From Pocillopora verrucosa (Eukaryota > Cnidaria > Anthozoa > Scleractinia > Pocilloporidae): a stretch of 64,000 nucleotides of DNA. Below the pieces are notes generated by a model. It searched no databases. It was not told where the DNA came from and saw only the letters and a list, made by a program, of their open reading frames with translations. Below are positions 36,001 through 48,200 of the stretch, in pieces (position 1 is the first letter of the stretch; the number at the start of each line of letters is the position of its first letter). The translations under genes were made by a program, and so were the position numbers. The stretch is taken from the NCBI RefSeq assembly GCF_036669915.1, contig NC_089315.1, positions 8,698,111 through 8,762,110 of the forward strand, written 5' to 3'.

Positions 36001-39000
36001 GAAAAGGCAAATGAAAATAACATACTAAATGATCAACCTCGCTTAACACCACAGTTTGATATGCAAACAATAAACATAACACCCCTGAAAGCAAGAATTT
36101 CATTGACATCATTACCAGCAAAGTTTGATAAAAGTAACAAATTAAATGACCAACCTAAACTAAAACAACAGTTTGACATGCAAAACATAGAAATTACACC
36201 CCTAAAACCGAAGATTTCGTTGATTAAAGTCTTCGAGCCATTTGTAGGATCACTTACTAAATCCAACTCTACGAATACCACAGAGGCTTCAAAGACATCA
36301 TCTAAGTCTTCCCAAGACAAGCATCTTACTAAAGAAACAGAAAGCTCACCCTCCAAGAATCAGGATGACCAAATTCTTACAGTTGGCGCAAAAAATATTC
36401 ACAATTTTACTCTAAAATCCGTTGGTCAGACCCTCGTCCAAAAAAATAGAACCTCACTTTTGGATCAGAGTGGTCCTAACACACCAAGTTCTTTGCCTCG
36501 TGAGCAGGGCGTGCCCATCGAGCTTAACAACTTTATAAAAAGACCCATTAAATTTGGTTTGTCTCATTTAAATGGAGCAGAACTTCAGTCAAGTCTATTT
36601 CCTGCTGGAAACAGAGTTAACAGCCAAAACTATCGATCACAGGGAGAAGACAACTTGATTATGGAAGGTATCGAGGCACTAAAACACAGGTTGCAGGCTC
36701 CGGTGCACATAAGTGCTGTGGCAAAGAGTAACCCAGCGTGTGGGCAAAGACTCTGCAAGGAAAAAGTGAAAACCCAAGAAGCAAAAACTAGAGAAACCAT
36801 AGGAGATCAAGGTGGAAAATAAATATTTACTTGATGACTGGGTGTGGTGAACTGGGTGGGAAAATATTCGGCTCAAAGTCGTGACGTAAGGACCGAGCGC
36901 AGCTAGCTCCTTTAAACTGAATATTTTCCAGTCCAGCCCGACAAAATTAATCAATAAGCATTTTATCATATGACCTTCGCTCAAGCCATCACGTACCACA
37001 GAGACTTTTTTTTAAAACATTTTCAATTTAAGCTCTCGAGGGGCCTTATGGGTCACAAGTGATACTGTTAAAAATTGAAAAGATGTTTGAAAAAATCTTC
37101 CTTATAGCCAATGTGGTCTGCAAACAGTTATGGATAATTTCAGAATAATCCTAATTATTGATGTGAAAAGTCGTCGAAAAAAGTTAATATTTATATTCAA
37201 ATGGTTCACCTTATAGTTAGTTTCATCAAGATTGAAGAAGTAGAAAACTTCCATTTAAGACGCTATTTTAAAAAAATTCAAAAATCACTGAAACTTAATC
37301 TGTTCTTAAAGTGGAGGAAATATTTATCAAACTTCTTTTCCTTGTATTATTTAGCACTGGCTGACGTTGCAGCTGCTCGCAAGACTGAAGAGAAACCCGT
37401 CTCGACAACTGGTAATGGTTGATTTAAAAGGAATTTTGTTATTATTTTTTCTTATCCTTGGTAAATCCAATCAAAAAAGTGATTCTTTTGAATCGTTGGA
37501 TATCGACAGTGGCTACATCATATAATTTTGCAATGTTCTTGCTTAGTGTTAAAAGGATTATTTAACTTATGCATAGTAAACTATTAGTTTTGCAGTCATT
37601 ACTAAAGAGACACTCTTACGCTTTATGACGTATTTCTTCAAATCACCTCCGAAAACGTCCGTCAATAACAAATTCAAGAGAGGATTTTGAAGAGCAGAAA
37701 TGCAAAATTAATATTTTGTTTTTCATAATCATAACCGTTTACGTGAAAAGGTTTGTTTGTTGAGTTAAAATTAATCAGTCATTAAAGAAAGATAATAAGA
37801 GAACCGTCAAATCGCCCAAATGGTTTGGTTTCGAATTCTCATTCAAAAATAAAGTCGCGATTTTCCTAGTAAAATACTAAGTGTCTTGGTCTATGCCAGA
37901 ATAAACGTTTAAAGTTACGCACGTAGGTCGCAACCTCAGCCATTGTTTATTTAAGGTTGTAACAGCTCGTGTCAACAAGAATGTCTGGCGGCTCACAACA
38001 GATATCGTTTAAACCATGGCGCATCACCCTTGATATTGGACCAAACATTAGCCGATCAGGCTCAACAGTGGGCTGATAAAAAAGTGTTTAAACATTCCCC
38101 CTGGGCAGGGGGGCAGGGTGGGGAGACAATCGCGCTGGGTAGCCTTTACCCTTCGTTCACTGCTGCAGTTAAAGCTTGGCACGACGAAGAGAAGGATTTT
38201 GATTGGTCAACTGGAACTGCCATCGGAGATATGAAAGTCAATCACTTTACTCAGGTGTGGATGTGAATGTTTTCTATTTCTACCATTTTTAAGCTTAAGT
38301 TATTAAGAGTTAGTGTTTACTCTGAAATCTGCAAGTATGAATGAAGCCAAAAAGAGACAGCAGTTTATCGTTTTGTCGGTCTTTCAGTGTAGCATTTTTA
38401 TTCATTGTTTCGCGTACAGTCAAACCTGTATACTAATCGGCTAACCACGGGGAATGGCGGTAATGTACAGAAAAGGGTTGATGTAAAAAACGATAAAAAA
38501 ATTGCTTTTTTACGCCATAATTGACCACTTAATCGACAAAGACTCACTCAAAAATACTACTGACATTGATTTCGGGAGGGATGGGTTAAATTCACGTCAA
38601 ATATTATTATTAATTTTATTTGAGTGGTTCCGGTTTAAGTGACCGTTAACTACGGGTGGAGGACAACAAAAACAGACCGTTACGACTCACTCAAAGGTGA
38701 CCACGTCCGCTTAATAGAGATGACCGTTGAATAGAGGTAAAAATGACAGTGATTGAAGGGAAAACAAATTCGGGACTTTGACAACCGACCGCTTAGAACA
38801 GGGTGGCCGCTTAATACCGTGCTGCTTTGTACAAGTTGGACTGTATTTCCCCGCGTGACTGTCTTTACCGCCGAGGCTCGCCAGTCATTTTCTTGTAAAA
38901 TGATGTGGACAAGTTTTTACTTCAAGATAGAAATTATTGTCATAAAGGTTGATGTAATGGGAATTCGTAGCTATCATCATTAACTAGTGTGGTGACTCCA

Positions 39001-40190
39001 TTTTTATATTAACCTTCGAATTTCAATAAAACGACAAAAAGCCATAAGGTAAAGCCTAACGATAACTTCATTCCTCGATTCTATTTCAGAGATGGTAACA
39101 TCAAAAACAAAATGTTTTAAATCCGAATGATGTAGCATGAATTAAATTCCTCGATGGGAGAAATTAGAGGTCAATGTTTCGTTTGATTTTGTAGGTTTAT
39201 TATTCGGGTTTTTTAATTTCTAGGTGGTTTGGAAGGGAGCACATTTACTTGGATGTGGCAAAACTATTGTGAATGGCGAACCATATTACATTGCACAAAT
39301 GGATACCCCAGGGGTCATAGCGGGCGTACCAGGTTTTGACAAGTCCAACGTAGGTGAACCAAAGGAGGTAAGCAGTGAATCATAGGGAAGGGGAGAGGAG
39401 AAGGTCTTGCATAAACCTCAAATGAAATGATTCTGTAGATGTGACACACGAGGCTCAGCCGACAGCACCAAAAATACAACAGGACACGAAAGGCTAAGTA
39501 ATATTATAAGTGCTAATACTTTTCAAATCTTCTTTGTAAATTCTAGTTTTTGTTATCATTATGGTAATCGTAATTGTCACCGTTACTTTTATCGCTAGTA
39601 GTGTCATTATCGTTGTATTTTTCGTCTTTCTTGTTGACGTCGTCACAATCAGTGTTATCGTCTTAACTTTAACTTTATTGCGATTATAGCCATCGTATTT
39701 TCTGTCGTTACCGTCAACCTTCTAAGTAATGACGTCCTTATAGTAACAAAAGAAACCATTATGGTGGTGTTTTACAGCTGTAGCGACGATGTTTAACTAT
39801 GACGAAGCAATTACAGTTTACAGCGTCGCTTACTATAATATAAAGAAATCAACGTCGTAGTACCTATTTACAACTCCGTGTAACGGATCAATATCAGTAT
39901 CTGGGCAACTGCCCAATATCATGAGGTCGTTTTTGTTAACAGCATCAAGATACTTTACGTTATCGTTGTCATCGTCCCCGGCGTTCTTGTCATTGGTATC
40001 ATTGTTGAGTAGGAAAATATGATTGTGTTGAAGTCTAGGTTTCTTCATTCAACTGATTAACTTGGGTAGTAATCATTCCTTCTTCGTCAACTAGCCTGAT
40101 CTAAACTGGTTCATGGACAGTTCGCCTTACTGGAAAGAAATGCAAACTAAGGATGCCATCCCCAAGAACATCGAGCATCGAATATTGTGA
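30061..40190 (+). CDS. Gene B: chimeric secreted CAP-ShK-ShK-CAP protein (5' exon missing)
   Basis: Exons: 30061-30087 (DDEPYGSTR microexon), 30609-31057 (CAP1), 31566-33441 (long disordered, begins NDLHWFERANQ), 33877-33990 (ShK1), 34555-34617 (linker), 35123-35242 (ShK2), 35753-36811 (disordered), 37355-37411 (linker), 37956-38254 and 39224-39367 (CAP2), 40095-40190 (last, PDLNWFMDSS to TGA). All junctions keep frame, about 1,434 codons plus an unseen leader. ShK1 shows ECHDD, CHLWAHHGHC and CKATCGYC; ShK2 shows PCQDM, CPRWQAQGYC and CKRTCGFC. CAP2 has HNRYRLNHGA, KHSPW, GGET, WHDEE and NHFTQVVW; CAP1 keeps the fold pattern but lost the pocket residues. Weakest points are the donor at 36812 (GTGGAA) and the absent first exon. 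CAP proteins are extracellular binders; the ligand is unknown. Confidence 0.8.
30420..30582 (-). mobile_element. TTAA-type MITE copy close to the CAP1 acceptor
   Basis: Reverse-oriented copy containing AACAAATTCTCCTCTTCAGT and ending GGGTGTAAAGGGTTAA. It ends only 26 bp before the CAP1 exon acceptor of gene B. Confidence 0.7.
31112..31238. mobile_element. Palindromic MITE with about 40 bp inverted ends
   Basis: The left arm reads GTTTAGGAGTGGATCACAGA and continues TGACGTCAAAATATGGTAAG. The reverse complement of the right arm matches it with few differences (GGTCACAGATGACCTCAAAA). It is about 127 bp, in the intron after CAP1. A half copy of one arm lies at 58666-58700. Confidence 0.65.
35875..36225 (+). 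repeat. Three tandem 117-bp coding repeats in gene B
   Basis: Units start at about 35875, 35992 and 36109, so the period is exactly 117 nt or 39 codons. Each carries a version of NDQPRLTPQFDMQTINITPL followed by KARISLTSLP. The third copy is the most diverged. The reading frame is preserved in all copies. Confidence 0.85.
36857..36937. repeat. Short inverted-repeat element
   Basis: GGGAAAATATTCGGCTC at the left is mirrored by CTGAATATTTTCCAG at the right, around a GC-richer centre. It lies just after the proposed donor of the second disordered exon of gene B and is probably a small MITE. Confidence 0.4.
38415..38844. mobile_element. Non-autonomous DNA transposon inside the CAP2 intron
   Basis: The left end is TACAGTCAAACCTGTA. 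The reverse complement of the right end is TACAGTCCAACTTGTA, giving terminal inverted repeats of about 16 bp. The interior has repeated phrases such as GACCGTTAACTACGG and GACCGTTGAATAGAGG (N-terminal CAGTCAAACCTGTA-type elements are widespread in invertebrates). No transposase is visible. Confidence 0.65.
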
Positions 40191-41236
40191 TCGCAATAAC
40201 TTTCCCGAAATATGCAACGTGTGGGAAAGAACTTGTGTTTTTAAGCAACCGAGAAGCGGAGTAAGCGAATTAACGTTGTGTGTTACTACTGACGCATCTG
40301 CGTGAACACTTAACACAGTGATGAGGCGAATGGCGAGGACAGTAATGATCTAGACATGAACTTGCAGTAGTCTTAAGAATTTTCGGGAGAAGCTCGTTTT
40401 TTACGCTCCATAGTGGTGCCAGATCTCCTCTTCAGCGTAACACGTTAAGACGTTGCCCAGTCCAAGTAGAAAAGTCTACATTTGTTTTTGAAGTTCTTGC
40501 TCTCAGACTAAACAAAATTTAAACAATACCACGTTGTTTTGAGGAGGACAGCTAACAAGGAAATTTACAAAGTTTTAATACACACTTGAGAACTCTTCTT
40601 GATCTAAATCGGATCTTTTGTTTCATCGCAAGTTGCTGTTGACGTCCTGTTTTGCGAGAGGTTCCTATTGCCCTGGAATGACGTATCCTGGTCATCGAAA
40701 AACGGATATTACCATGGACATCGTAAACTTAGAAACAAACGATATATGGTGATTTGTAGAAATTATTCGACTGTAATTCAGTGATTTGAACTGGGGGGGG
40801 GGGGGGTAAAATTTGAACGTGTGGTCTGATCATAAGGGTGAGGGTATTCCTGAGAAGGACTGATGCCGATTGTAGCGATTGACGTTTCGAGAATGTTAGA
40901 GTCGCAGTTGAGTGACATCCGCTGAGGTTTTTACTCTCTTTTCTTTTGAGGTTTTCCAAACGTCAGTCAACTACTATAGACAACAGTAGTTCCCAGGACT
41001 TTCCTCACCTGGACGATCAGACGACACGATCAGAAATTACACTCTTGCACGAATTTTATGATGAGGAAATATATTTATTTCCACTGAAATGTGATTACCA
41101 TATATACATTTCAATTAAGGAATGCGTTTCTTTTAACAATTGCTTTCTTTCAGAAAGTGATGGTCTTCTGATGACTAGAAAAAAACTGATTTGTTTTGAC
41201 TAATATATAATTCCCATGTATCCACGAAAAGAGAAC

Positions 41237-41242
41237 TTTATT
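41237..41242 (-). terminator. Poly(A) signal candidate for gene C
   Basis: TTTATT on the plus strand (AATAAA on the minus strand), 209 bp past the stop codon of gene C. Confidence 0.4.
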
Positions 41243-41450
41243 ACATTTGTATGACATATCCTCGTAATTACAACAAATAAGATGTAGGACGATGTCGGAC
41301 GATTGGTGCAAATAAAGAGAACATGCTGCTCTCCGCCGTAAATCCTATGGTTGAAAAAATACTGAAAAATACTGAATTTCTTGTTTTTTGTTTCAAAGTT
41401 CAAAAGATTCATCGTCCGTGGTGATCAGTCCGGAGAAGCGAATTCTTGTC

Positions 41451-43056
41451 TTAGACATGTTGCATGTTAGCCAGCTCCTCAGAGAATGGCGAATCATCTT
41501 TGAACCACTCACTGTCATCCTGTTGAGTAAATAAATAGTGATATGACCAAAAGTCTCGCTCACTACCCCCCCCCCCCGGTTTCTCTTTCCCTCCGGTCCC
41601 AGGTCAGCGCAATGCACGGGGTTTTGATGCTGGTCCGCGCAATAGGTGCCGTGCCATAACTAATTCATCTCCGTAACGTGCTGATTTCACCGTCACTTTG
41701 CGGAATCTTTCCACCACAATAACATGAAAAATAGAGAGTAAACTTTATGCCCAAGGATATCGATCAGTAATAATTTTTCATTACCTGTTTTGGTCTTTCA
41801 ATGTTCTCCACAGTGTTCTGCTTTTGAGAGATTGGAGCCTGATCATAGTGAGCCACATACCAAGGTTCACCATACAAACCGCCTCGCGCACAGCCGATTT
41901 TATGAGCCTTCTTCCATATCATTTGCATAAAGTGATCCACCACCTAAATCGAGCAAGAAAGCGAATGTTAAGCAGACATTTCCGAGCCTTTGTAGGTCCG
42001 AGGTCTAAGCTGGATGAACTTGAAATGCTAAATAGAACAAAAATGAGTACATTGACGAAAAACCAAAGTAATTCCGTATTGCATTCAAGCGACACTGCTT
42101 AGTCACTTCGTACAAATAAAATTTTTTACTTTAACGCAACCTGTGAGTTTTTCTTTGGTGCCCCAGTCTGATAATCATAATATGCTCCTTCGTCGTGCCA
42201 GTTCTTGATAACAGCAGTGAATGATGGGAAAAGAGAACCCCACGCAAACGCAGCGCCTTTATTTTTTAACTCCACCCACTCAGAATGTTTAAAAACTCCC
42301 TTGTCAATCAAAGCTTGTGCTTCGTCTGCCAGCTTCTGGTCAAAAGCCAGCGGTGGTGCATCATGGTTAGCTCTGTATTTGTTGTGCACTTGAATGCATT
42401 CCTTCTGGCAAACTTTATCGCATCCTATGAAATAAGTACACCCGTGTCTAGGTTCAGTCTCTGGTACTTGATGTTTTAGTGCGCCTGCAATCCTCTTCTT
42501 ACAGAAGTTCGCGGGTACACCTGGACTACCACTAAGAGAGACTTAGACTAAAGTGTTTGGTAAATCTGATTAGCCAATCAGGAACTAGACAATTTGTTTA
42601 GTATGTTATAAAATTTACTGAAGAACTTTGAATAGTTCAACATCTAATGAGAAGTTGGTGTATCTATCCCTAGTGAAAAATAATTTATGGTTACCTGCAG
42701 TCCCTAAATCACGCTATAAAAATTAGTGCAATCGACTGACTTTGATGAAATGAATATTATGCTGCCGGTGTAGACTAACTTTTGGGCTTTATTATGTATT
42801 TATTTATTATTTATTTATTACCTTTGGTTTCCCCGATATATGAACGACGGAAGAGCTTGCTTTTTGTCAGTGATATCTTGCCGTCTGAGAGACATAATGT
42901 AAGCAAGAACTAAATAACTTATTGAGAAAGATGCAAAGCAAATAAGAAAAACGAAAACAAAAATAAAACAATCACGCTAACTCGTTGTCGCCTGTATAAC
43001 TCACCCGTTCGTGATAGAAAGGCGCAGCACGTGAACAACAAGGCAGCTATTATCAT
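41451..43056 (-). CDS. Gene C: small secreted CAP-domain (GAPR-1/SCP-like) protein
   Basis: Exons (minus): 43056-43005 (leader MIIAALLFTCCAFLSRT), 42424-42141, 41943-41785, 41519-41451, joining in frame to 187 aa, a normal length for a single CAP domain. Exon 2 begins GCDKVCQKECIQVHNKYRAN, the same Cys-rich lead-in as both CAP domains of gene B. The CAP core shows FKHSEW, WHDEGAYYDY and DHFMQMIWKKAHKIGC, but the usual GEN motif reads GAAFAWGS (Glu lost). Phases (1, 0, 0) and the exon split before VV(D/W) match CAP2 of gene B exactly, and the last exon (DDSEWFKDDSPF) resembles the gene B segments NDLHWF and PDLNWF. The two genes are convergent, tail to tail, so this is probably an inverted duplicate. 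Confidence 0.9.
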
Positions 43057-45244
43057 CTTGGGAACATAGATGTCAGCGACCTCCTGAAGAAAACTGTTGT
43101 AGATTTAGCTCAAACAGTTTTTCACTAAGTGTCAATCAAAAAGCCAAACGTGATTAAGTTTTCATTTTTCTTGATTTTTTTTTACATATAGTGACAATGA
43201 GGGCAACGGCACGAGATTAACAAGTGTTTTAAAAAAACAACAAAACAAAAATAACAAGCTTAGATTTAGCTAAGCAGTCCTTTCTTTACAAGCTACATTG
43301 AATATGTGGTTTCTTGACGACTGAATGAACGAGTCAGTGAAGAAAACGGTCAGCTCTGCAGCCTGCTAATCCCCCTTCATTTCCGATCAGTTTCGGCAAG
43401 CTTATGAACTCTCCATATTAAGTTTCTATCCTTTACGCTTACGCACTGCTTCGCAACCGGTAAAAAACCCGAGCTATCCATAATGAAGCGATCCCGGATG
43501 ACTCAAATACACTTATAACTGGTATTGAACTTTTTCTAGTCGTCAATAAAAATGTCGTCGTATGTTATTTGACAAAATTCCGGGTTAGTCGCAATGAATA
43601 AATTACTAACTGCAGTCTGTTTGATCGATTTTGATCCCGTTGAGTAAGCAGTGGGTAAATACTTCAAAGCAGTCCATCTGTTAATATCCTGGACAACTCT
43701 ATAGCTGAGTTTGTTCATTATTTTTCTCACTCAAGCTCGAAAATCAAACTTTTATGGCACGAATTTTATCGCGAGGACTGTTAAGATTTCCCAGTCAGGT
43801 AATAGCCATTTGATGTTTACTCTCTGCCTCTTGAATACCTGTTGCTAATCTTCCAACCTGGTCTAACACTTCTTGTCCCTGGTTGCGATAATGAAAAGGT
43901 CCACTTACCCTTAAGAGCTTTCAAGAGGCGCTTTTGAGTGTGGTTACGTTTAGTATCGTAAGCCTGTGTGATATCTTTGATAAAAAACAAATAAATACAA
44001 ATCACAAAAACATGTCTTTTACCTGCACTGGTCAAATAAACAAATTGATTCCTTCGAATTTTAAGTAAGGTCTCTATGAGGAAGCAAAGTGGTTAATTTT
44101 TTATGTGATTTTTTAATATCAACCGCTTAACTGACAACAAAACTCAACATCTCAGGTTTTTTTTGACAAGCTTTAAAGGCCACTTATTCAATCATTTGTA
44201 AGTGACAGGTCAGATTGTGTTGTGTCAGCGAAACCCACTTCAGTGCATTTTAACCTCAAAAAAATGGAAACATCATTTTTCCCCTCAATTTGTAAATTAA
44301 AATTAGTGTGCTTTCCTTTGTTTCAAGGGCGAAATTCTTTTTGAGTTTTTAGACGTGGTCGTGGCACAGAACCGTATGTAAAATGGCAAAAAATAAATCG
44401 TCACAATTTTTGAGTAAGGTTCATCGCAATTTGTAAACCACACAAAAACCTTTAAAGAGATTTTCAAGTATTGTATGAAACAGTTATGCTTTCAGGCAGA
44501 ACGCAACATTTTCTTAACAGCTTTGTCAAGCGTCCTCATTTGATACAACCCTCACAAGTAGACTAGAATAATATTCACTGGTTGTTTTACAGGTAGCACA
44601 TTCAACTTAAAGACACAAGCTTTTTTCCACCGGTAACTGCTGGCCAATCCGATGGAGTCTGAAAATTAAGTCGAATCATCAATACAAAATCAAAGATGCC
44701 CAGTTACTCAGTTTACACCACCCATGTACACTTCAGTTTGGCTGACCACTGATCAACGGGAGCGAGTATGTCGGGGGGGGGGGGGGGAGGGGAAACAGCT
44801 AGACGGTACAGCAGTGAGCCAAAACGTTTGATCGGTTTATCATTTTTTTTTAATTCTGAGTAATTTTTGATGAGATGACATTTTTCAAACTTGAACGTGG
44901 AGAAAAGTATCTTCATAAGACTTATGTCACAGCGACAGGCCAACCGTCACATAAATTTTGGAAGGTGTCCATTTATTGCAAGGTCTTCAGCTTATAAACA
45001 AGAATTTTGATCAATGCATCTTTCATCCAATCAACAGATTACACCATATTTGCTTGCACAGCAGCCATACAGTTGATCAGTAACTACAAAGTGTTAGCAG
45101 AAATCGAGTTTCTTCCAAAAGAGCTATCTTTCCTCCACAAAAGCGTATCATCGTATGTTACTTCACTATCAACTCATTACAGTGTTAAATACCTGGCTTT
45201 TAAGATTCTACAGAGTTAGTAAATCAAAGGGAACATAGTTTCCA
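43057..45244. other. Intergenic region between gene D and gene C
   Basis: No exon recognised. It should contain the promoter of gene C and the 3' UTR of gene D. A poly-G tract lies at about 44773-44790, and TTTATT at 44972-44977 is a possible minus-strand poly(A) signal for gene D. Confidence 0.45.
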
Positions 45245-48200
45245 TCAATGTTTCGGGTTGTTGTGTGTCACACGTTTCTTATCCTTTATGTTAGATTTCT
45301 TCAGAACCTTAATGACTTCCTTTTCTTCTTTTACTTCCGGTTTCTTTGATTTCCGGCTAAGAGATGGTGATGGGGAAACACCGTTGGAGCTCATCCATTC
45401 CTCTCTCTGCGCAGCCGCCACATAGGGGTCTGGGGAATAGTGCTCGGTGTAGTATTCAAACTTGTCATTGGTCTTAGCAGGAGTGAAGTACGTACCGTCC
45501 TCAAGAGGACGCTTTACAGCACCTTAAATGAAAGGTTCTAGTCAGTATACGATTGTACTAAATAGTGCAGATGTAATCTCCCGTGATTTTGTTCGATCTG
45601 ATCGTCAAGTAAGCTTCGTTAATTTAAACGGCAAGAGGACACTGAAAAATAGGCTACAATTTCAATTTCTGTATTAACCTGGGGTCTAGAAGTGTGTACC
45701 CACCCGATGATTGTGTAACATGTAATTTTCTTCCCCTCCGTTTTTTTAACAGCTTTTAAAAGTTGTTTTCATGGTCAACATAGTGCGTGTTATCTTCTTT
45801 ACATTTCCAGGTCGATTAAGTTTTGTTTTAAGACAAAAAGCTATTACACTGTAACCAAGAGTAAGGTTAAGGACAACCCAGTAGAAATGCTAAAACAAGG
45901 AAATGGGTTTTTAATAATCCCGTACCTTATAAACAACATGACATCAGTATAACAACACTCCTGTCATTGATACCTGTGTCGGGTGCTGAATTGATTGTCG
46001 TTGAGGTATAGCTCTCCTTTTCCAAACGCTGTATCTGGGGGAAGGGTTTTAGTCTGGAGGATTTTTGTCGTGTCCTGATAAAATTAACCTGATCCCCCAA
46101 TAAGGTTCCTTAATATTCTTGTGACTCCCACTCTGATTTGTAGTAAACTGGCAGTCAATATTCTATGCCCCCCCCCCCTCCCCTTACTTTATACTCTGTT
46201 GGCGACGACTGATGCCCACTCCGTTGCCCCTGAAAACCATATGATCCCCCCAAAATTCTTCTCCCCCCGGGTGCTAAGCAATGACTTGTCTCTTGAAGAA
46301 TGGTAAAAGACAGAATTTTCTTAAACTGAAGCTTTTGGCATAAAGGAAAAGAGAGAGAGGCTGGGTCTCATTCTACCCTATTCCAGCCATCATAACGTGG
46401 ATTCGGTATTTGACATTGGTTCTCCGTTAATGCGCTCACCTCCTTCCATGTCGTCATACTGTTGAGGCTGCGGTAGGGAGATCCGTGTGTCTGCGTTCAC
46501 TGACCACAATGGCGAGTTCCTCTCCGGGACCATAGGTAAATCTCTCTTGGAATTTATGTTTCCTGTCTCAGCAAATTGAGTTGGCTGAGTACCGGAGAAT
46601 TTTTTTGTCGGCTGTACTGCGTCACTAGCCTTACTAGCTGCTGTACTGTTTGGATTGGTTGTGGAATTCTGGGAAGGTGTAGTTGCATTCTGGGAAGGCG
46701 TTGTTGAAGTCTCCACGTATTCTGCGTCTTAATGAGAAATGAAACAGTTTGTTGTCTATTTAAGTCGTTAAAGAATATAAATATGAAAGCTGTCAGAGGT
46801 TTCACCTATTTGACAAGTTGAATAAAAACAAAGGTCTTTATCACTTCTAACTAACATATCAGGAACCAGAACTGAAAACTGTTTACCAAAGTTTTGCTTG
46901 TCTTCAAAATTTTGACTGATTTTTCCTTTAAAAAATTCCGCCGTATTTATAATTTTTACAAGGCAAAAAAGAAATATTTGTGACAACTCCCGCATTCAAC
47001 CTGATGCAAATTTTTACTTACTGATACAAAAGCCACATGTCTTGGGACAATATGTTTCCAACTGCTCTTTGTAGGTTTCGCAGAATCCTCTGGTTTTCCA
47101 TTCGTTGCAATAGGGGTTTTCCCTGTAAGTATCGCGGCAATCTGACAGAAAAGGTATTTCATGCCACGGTTCAGAACATTGTAACTAAATGGCACTGATG
47201 CATTTGCTAATCCAGTACTAATCAGTTAGTGCGATGGCTGAAAATGAGCCATTTAATGATCTTTATAAACGTCAGCCTCACTTTAACCTTTCCACCAATA
47301 AAGACAGAATCTCTATAAAGTAACGAAAAGTGTCACTTCTTCCTGGGCACTTGTAGACTCTCTGGTCAAAATCCCGAATATCTTCGGTTGAAAATAACTC
47401 GTTCACCTTACAGAATATATATTTGATCCTTGCAGTAGTTATATCAACATAAATTTCTCTTTGGTGCATCATCAGTCGTCTCCTGGTCTCGATCACAATC
47501 AAAATCATCCACGGTATGGTTTAATGACGGAATGAAGGACTTGTTACTAATCGTCGTTTATCATGTATACCCTACTCTATCATGTAATACCTTTGAAGAA
47601 GACTAATTATGATTGAAACAGTAATGAAACGTCGAACTGCGTCCATTTTTGTATTTTTACTGAAACTACTCCAGTTTTCACAGATCTTCCAAGGATCTCA
47701 ATAGGATAAATCGATCTTATGTCTCAAAATTTTACCTCTGGTTGGATGCGTTCTTCTAAGGAGACCTGATGGCTTGAGTATGACTTAAACAAATTTTGAG
47801 TGATTAATTACCTTTGGAATAAAAGCTTTATGTGGATTCAGTTTCTTTGTCCGATTCAGATGATTCAACGCAGAAGATATAAATATGAGTATCCTTTTAA
47901 ATTTGTGCATGGGAATCCTGCATAATTTTTCACTCTTGGCCTTGACAAACTAACAAAATACTACTGTTTCTACTACTTAATGTTTTGATATGATTGAGGC
48001 ACTTACTGCAGAAGCGACATGTCATAGAACAGCCGTAAGTCAAGTATTGCCTGTAGCGATCGTCCATGCAAATATCAGCATCCTTCCATTTCTGACACGT
48101 CTGAGGCACAAATCTGTCCCTGCATTCTTTGAAGAGCAGGCAATGAAAATAAAAACTAATGAATCATTACCAATGGGAAAGCGGAGTGACAGTAGTTATT

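Noticed and set aside
40946-41203. An 85-codon plus-strand open frame after gene B as its last exon
   Set aside because: The exon at 40095-40190 matches the WF-containing tail of the other CAP genes and ends in a stop, so gene B ends earlier.
46390-46439. Gene D ending at the stop codon at 46390
   Set aside because: A strong phase-1 donor (GTGAGC) at 46439-46438 and a further in-frame exon at 45522-45245 fit the phase pattern of the gene better.
47278-47508. A 76-codon minus-strand open frame inside gene D
   Set aside because: It overlaps an intron, has no phase-1 splice sites and shows no domain.
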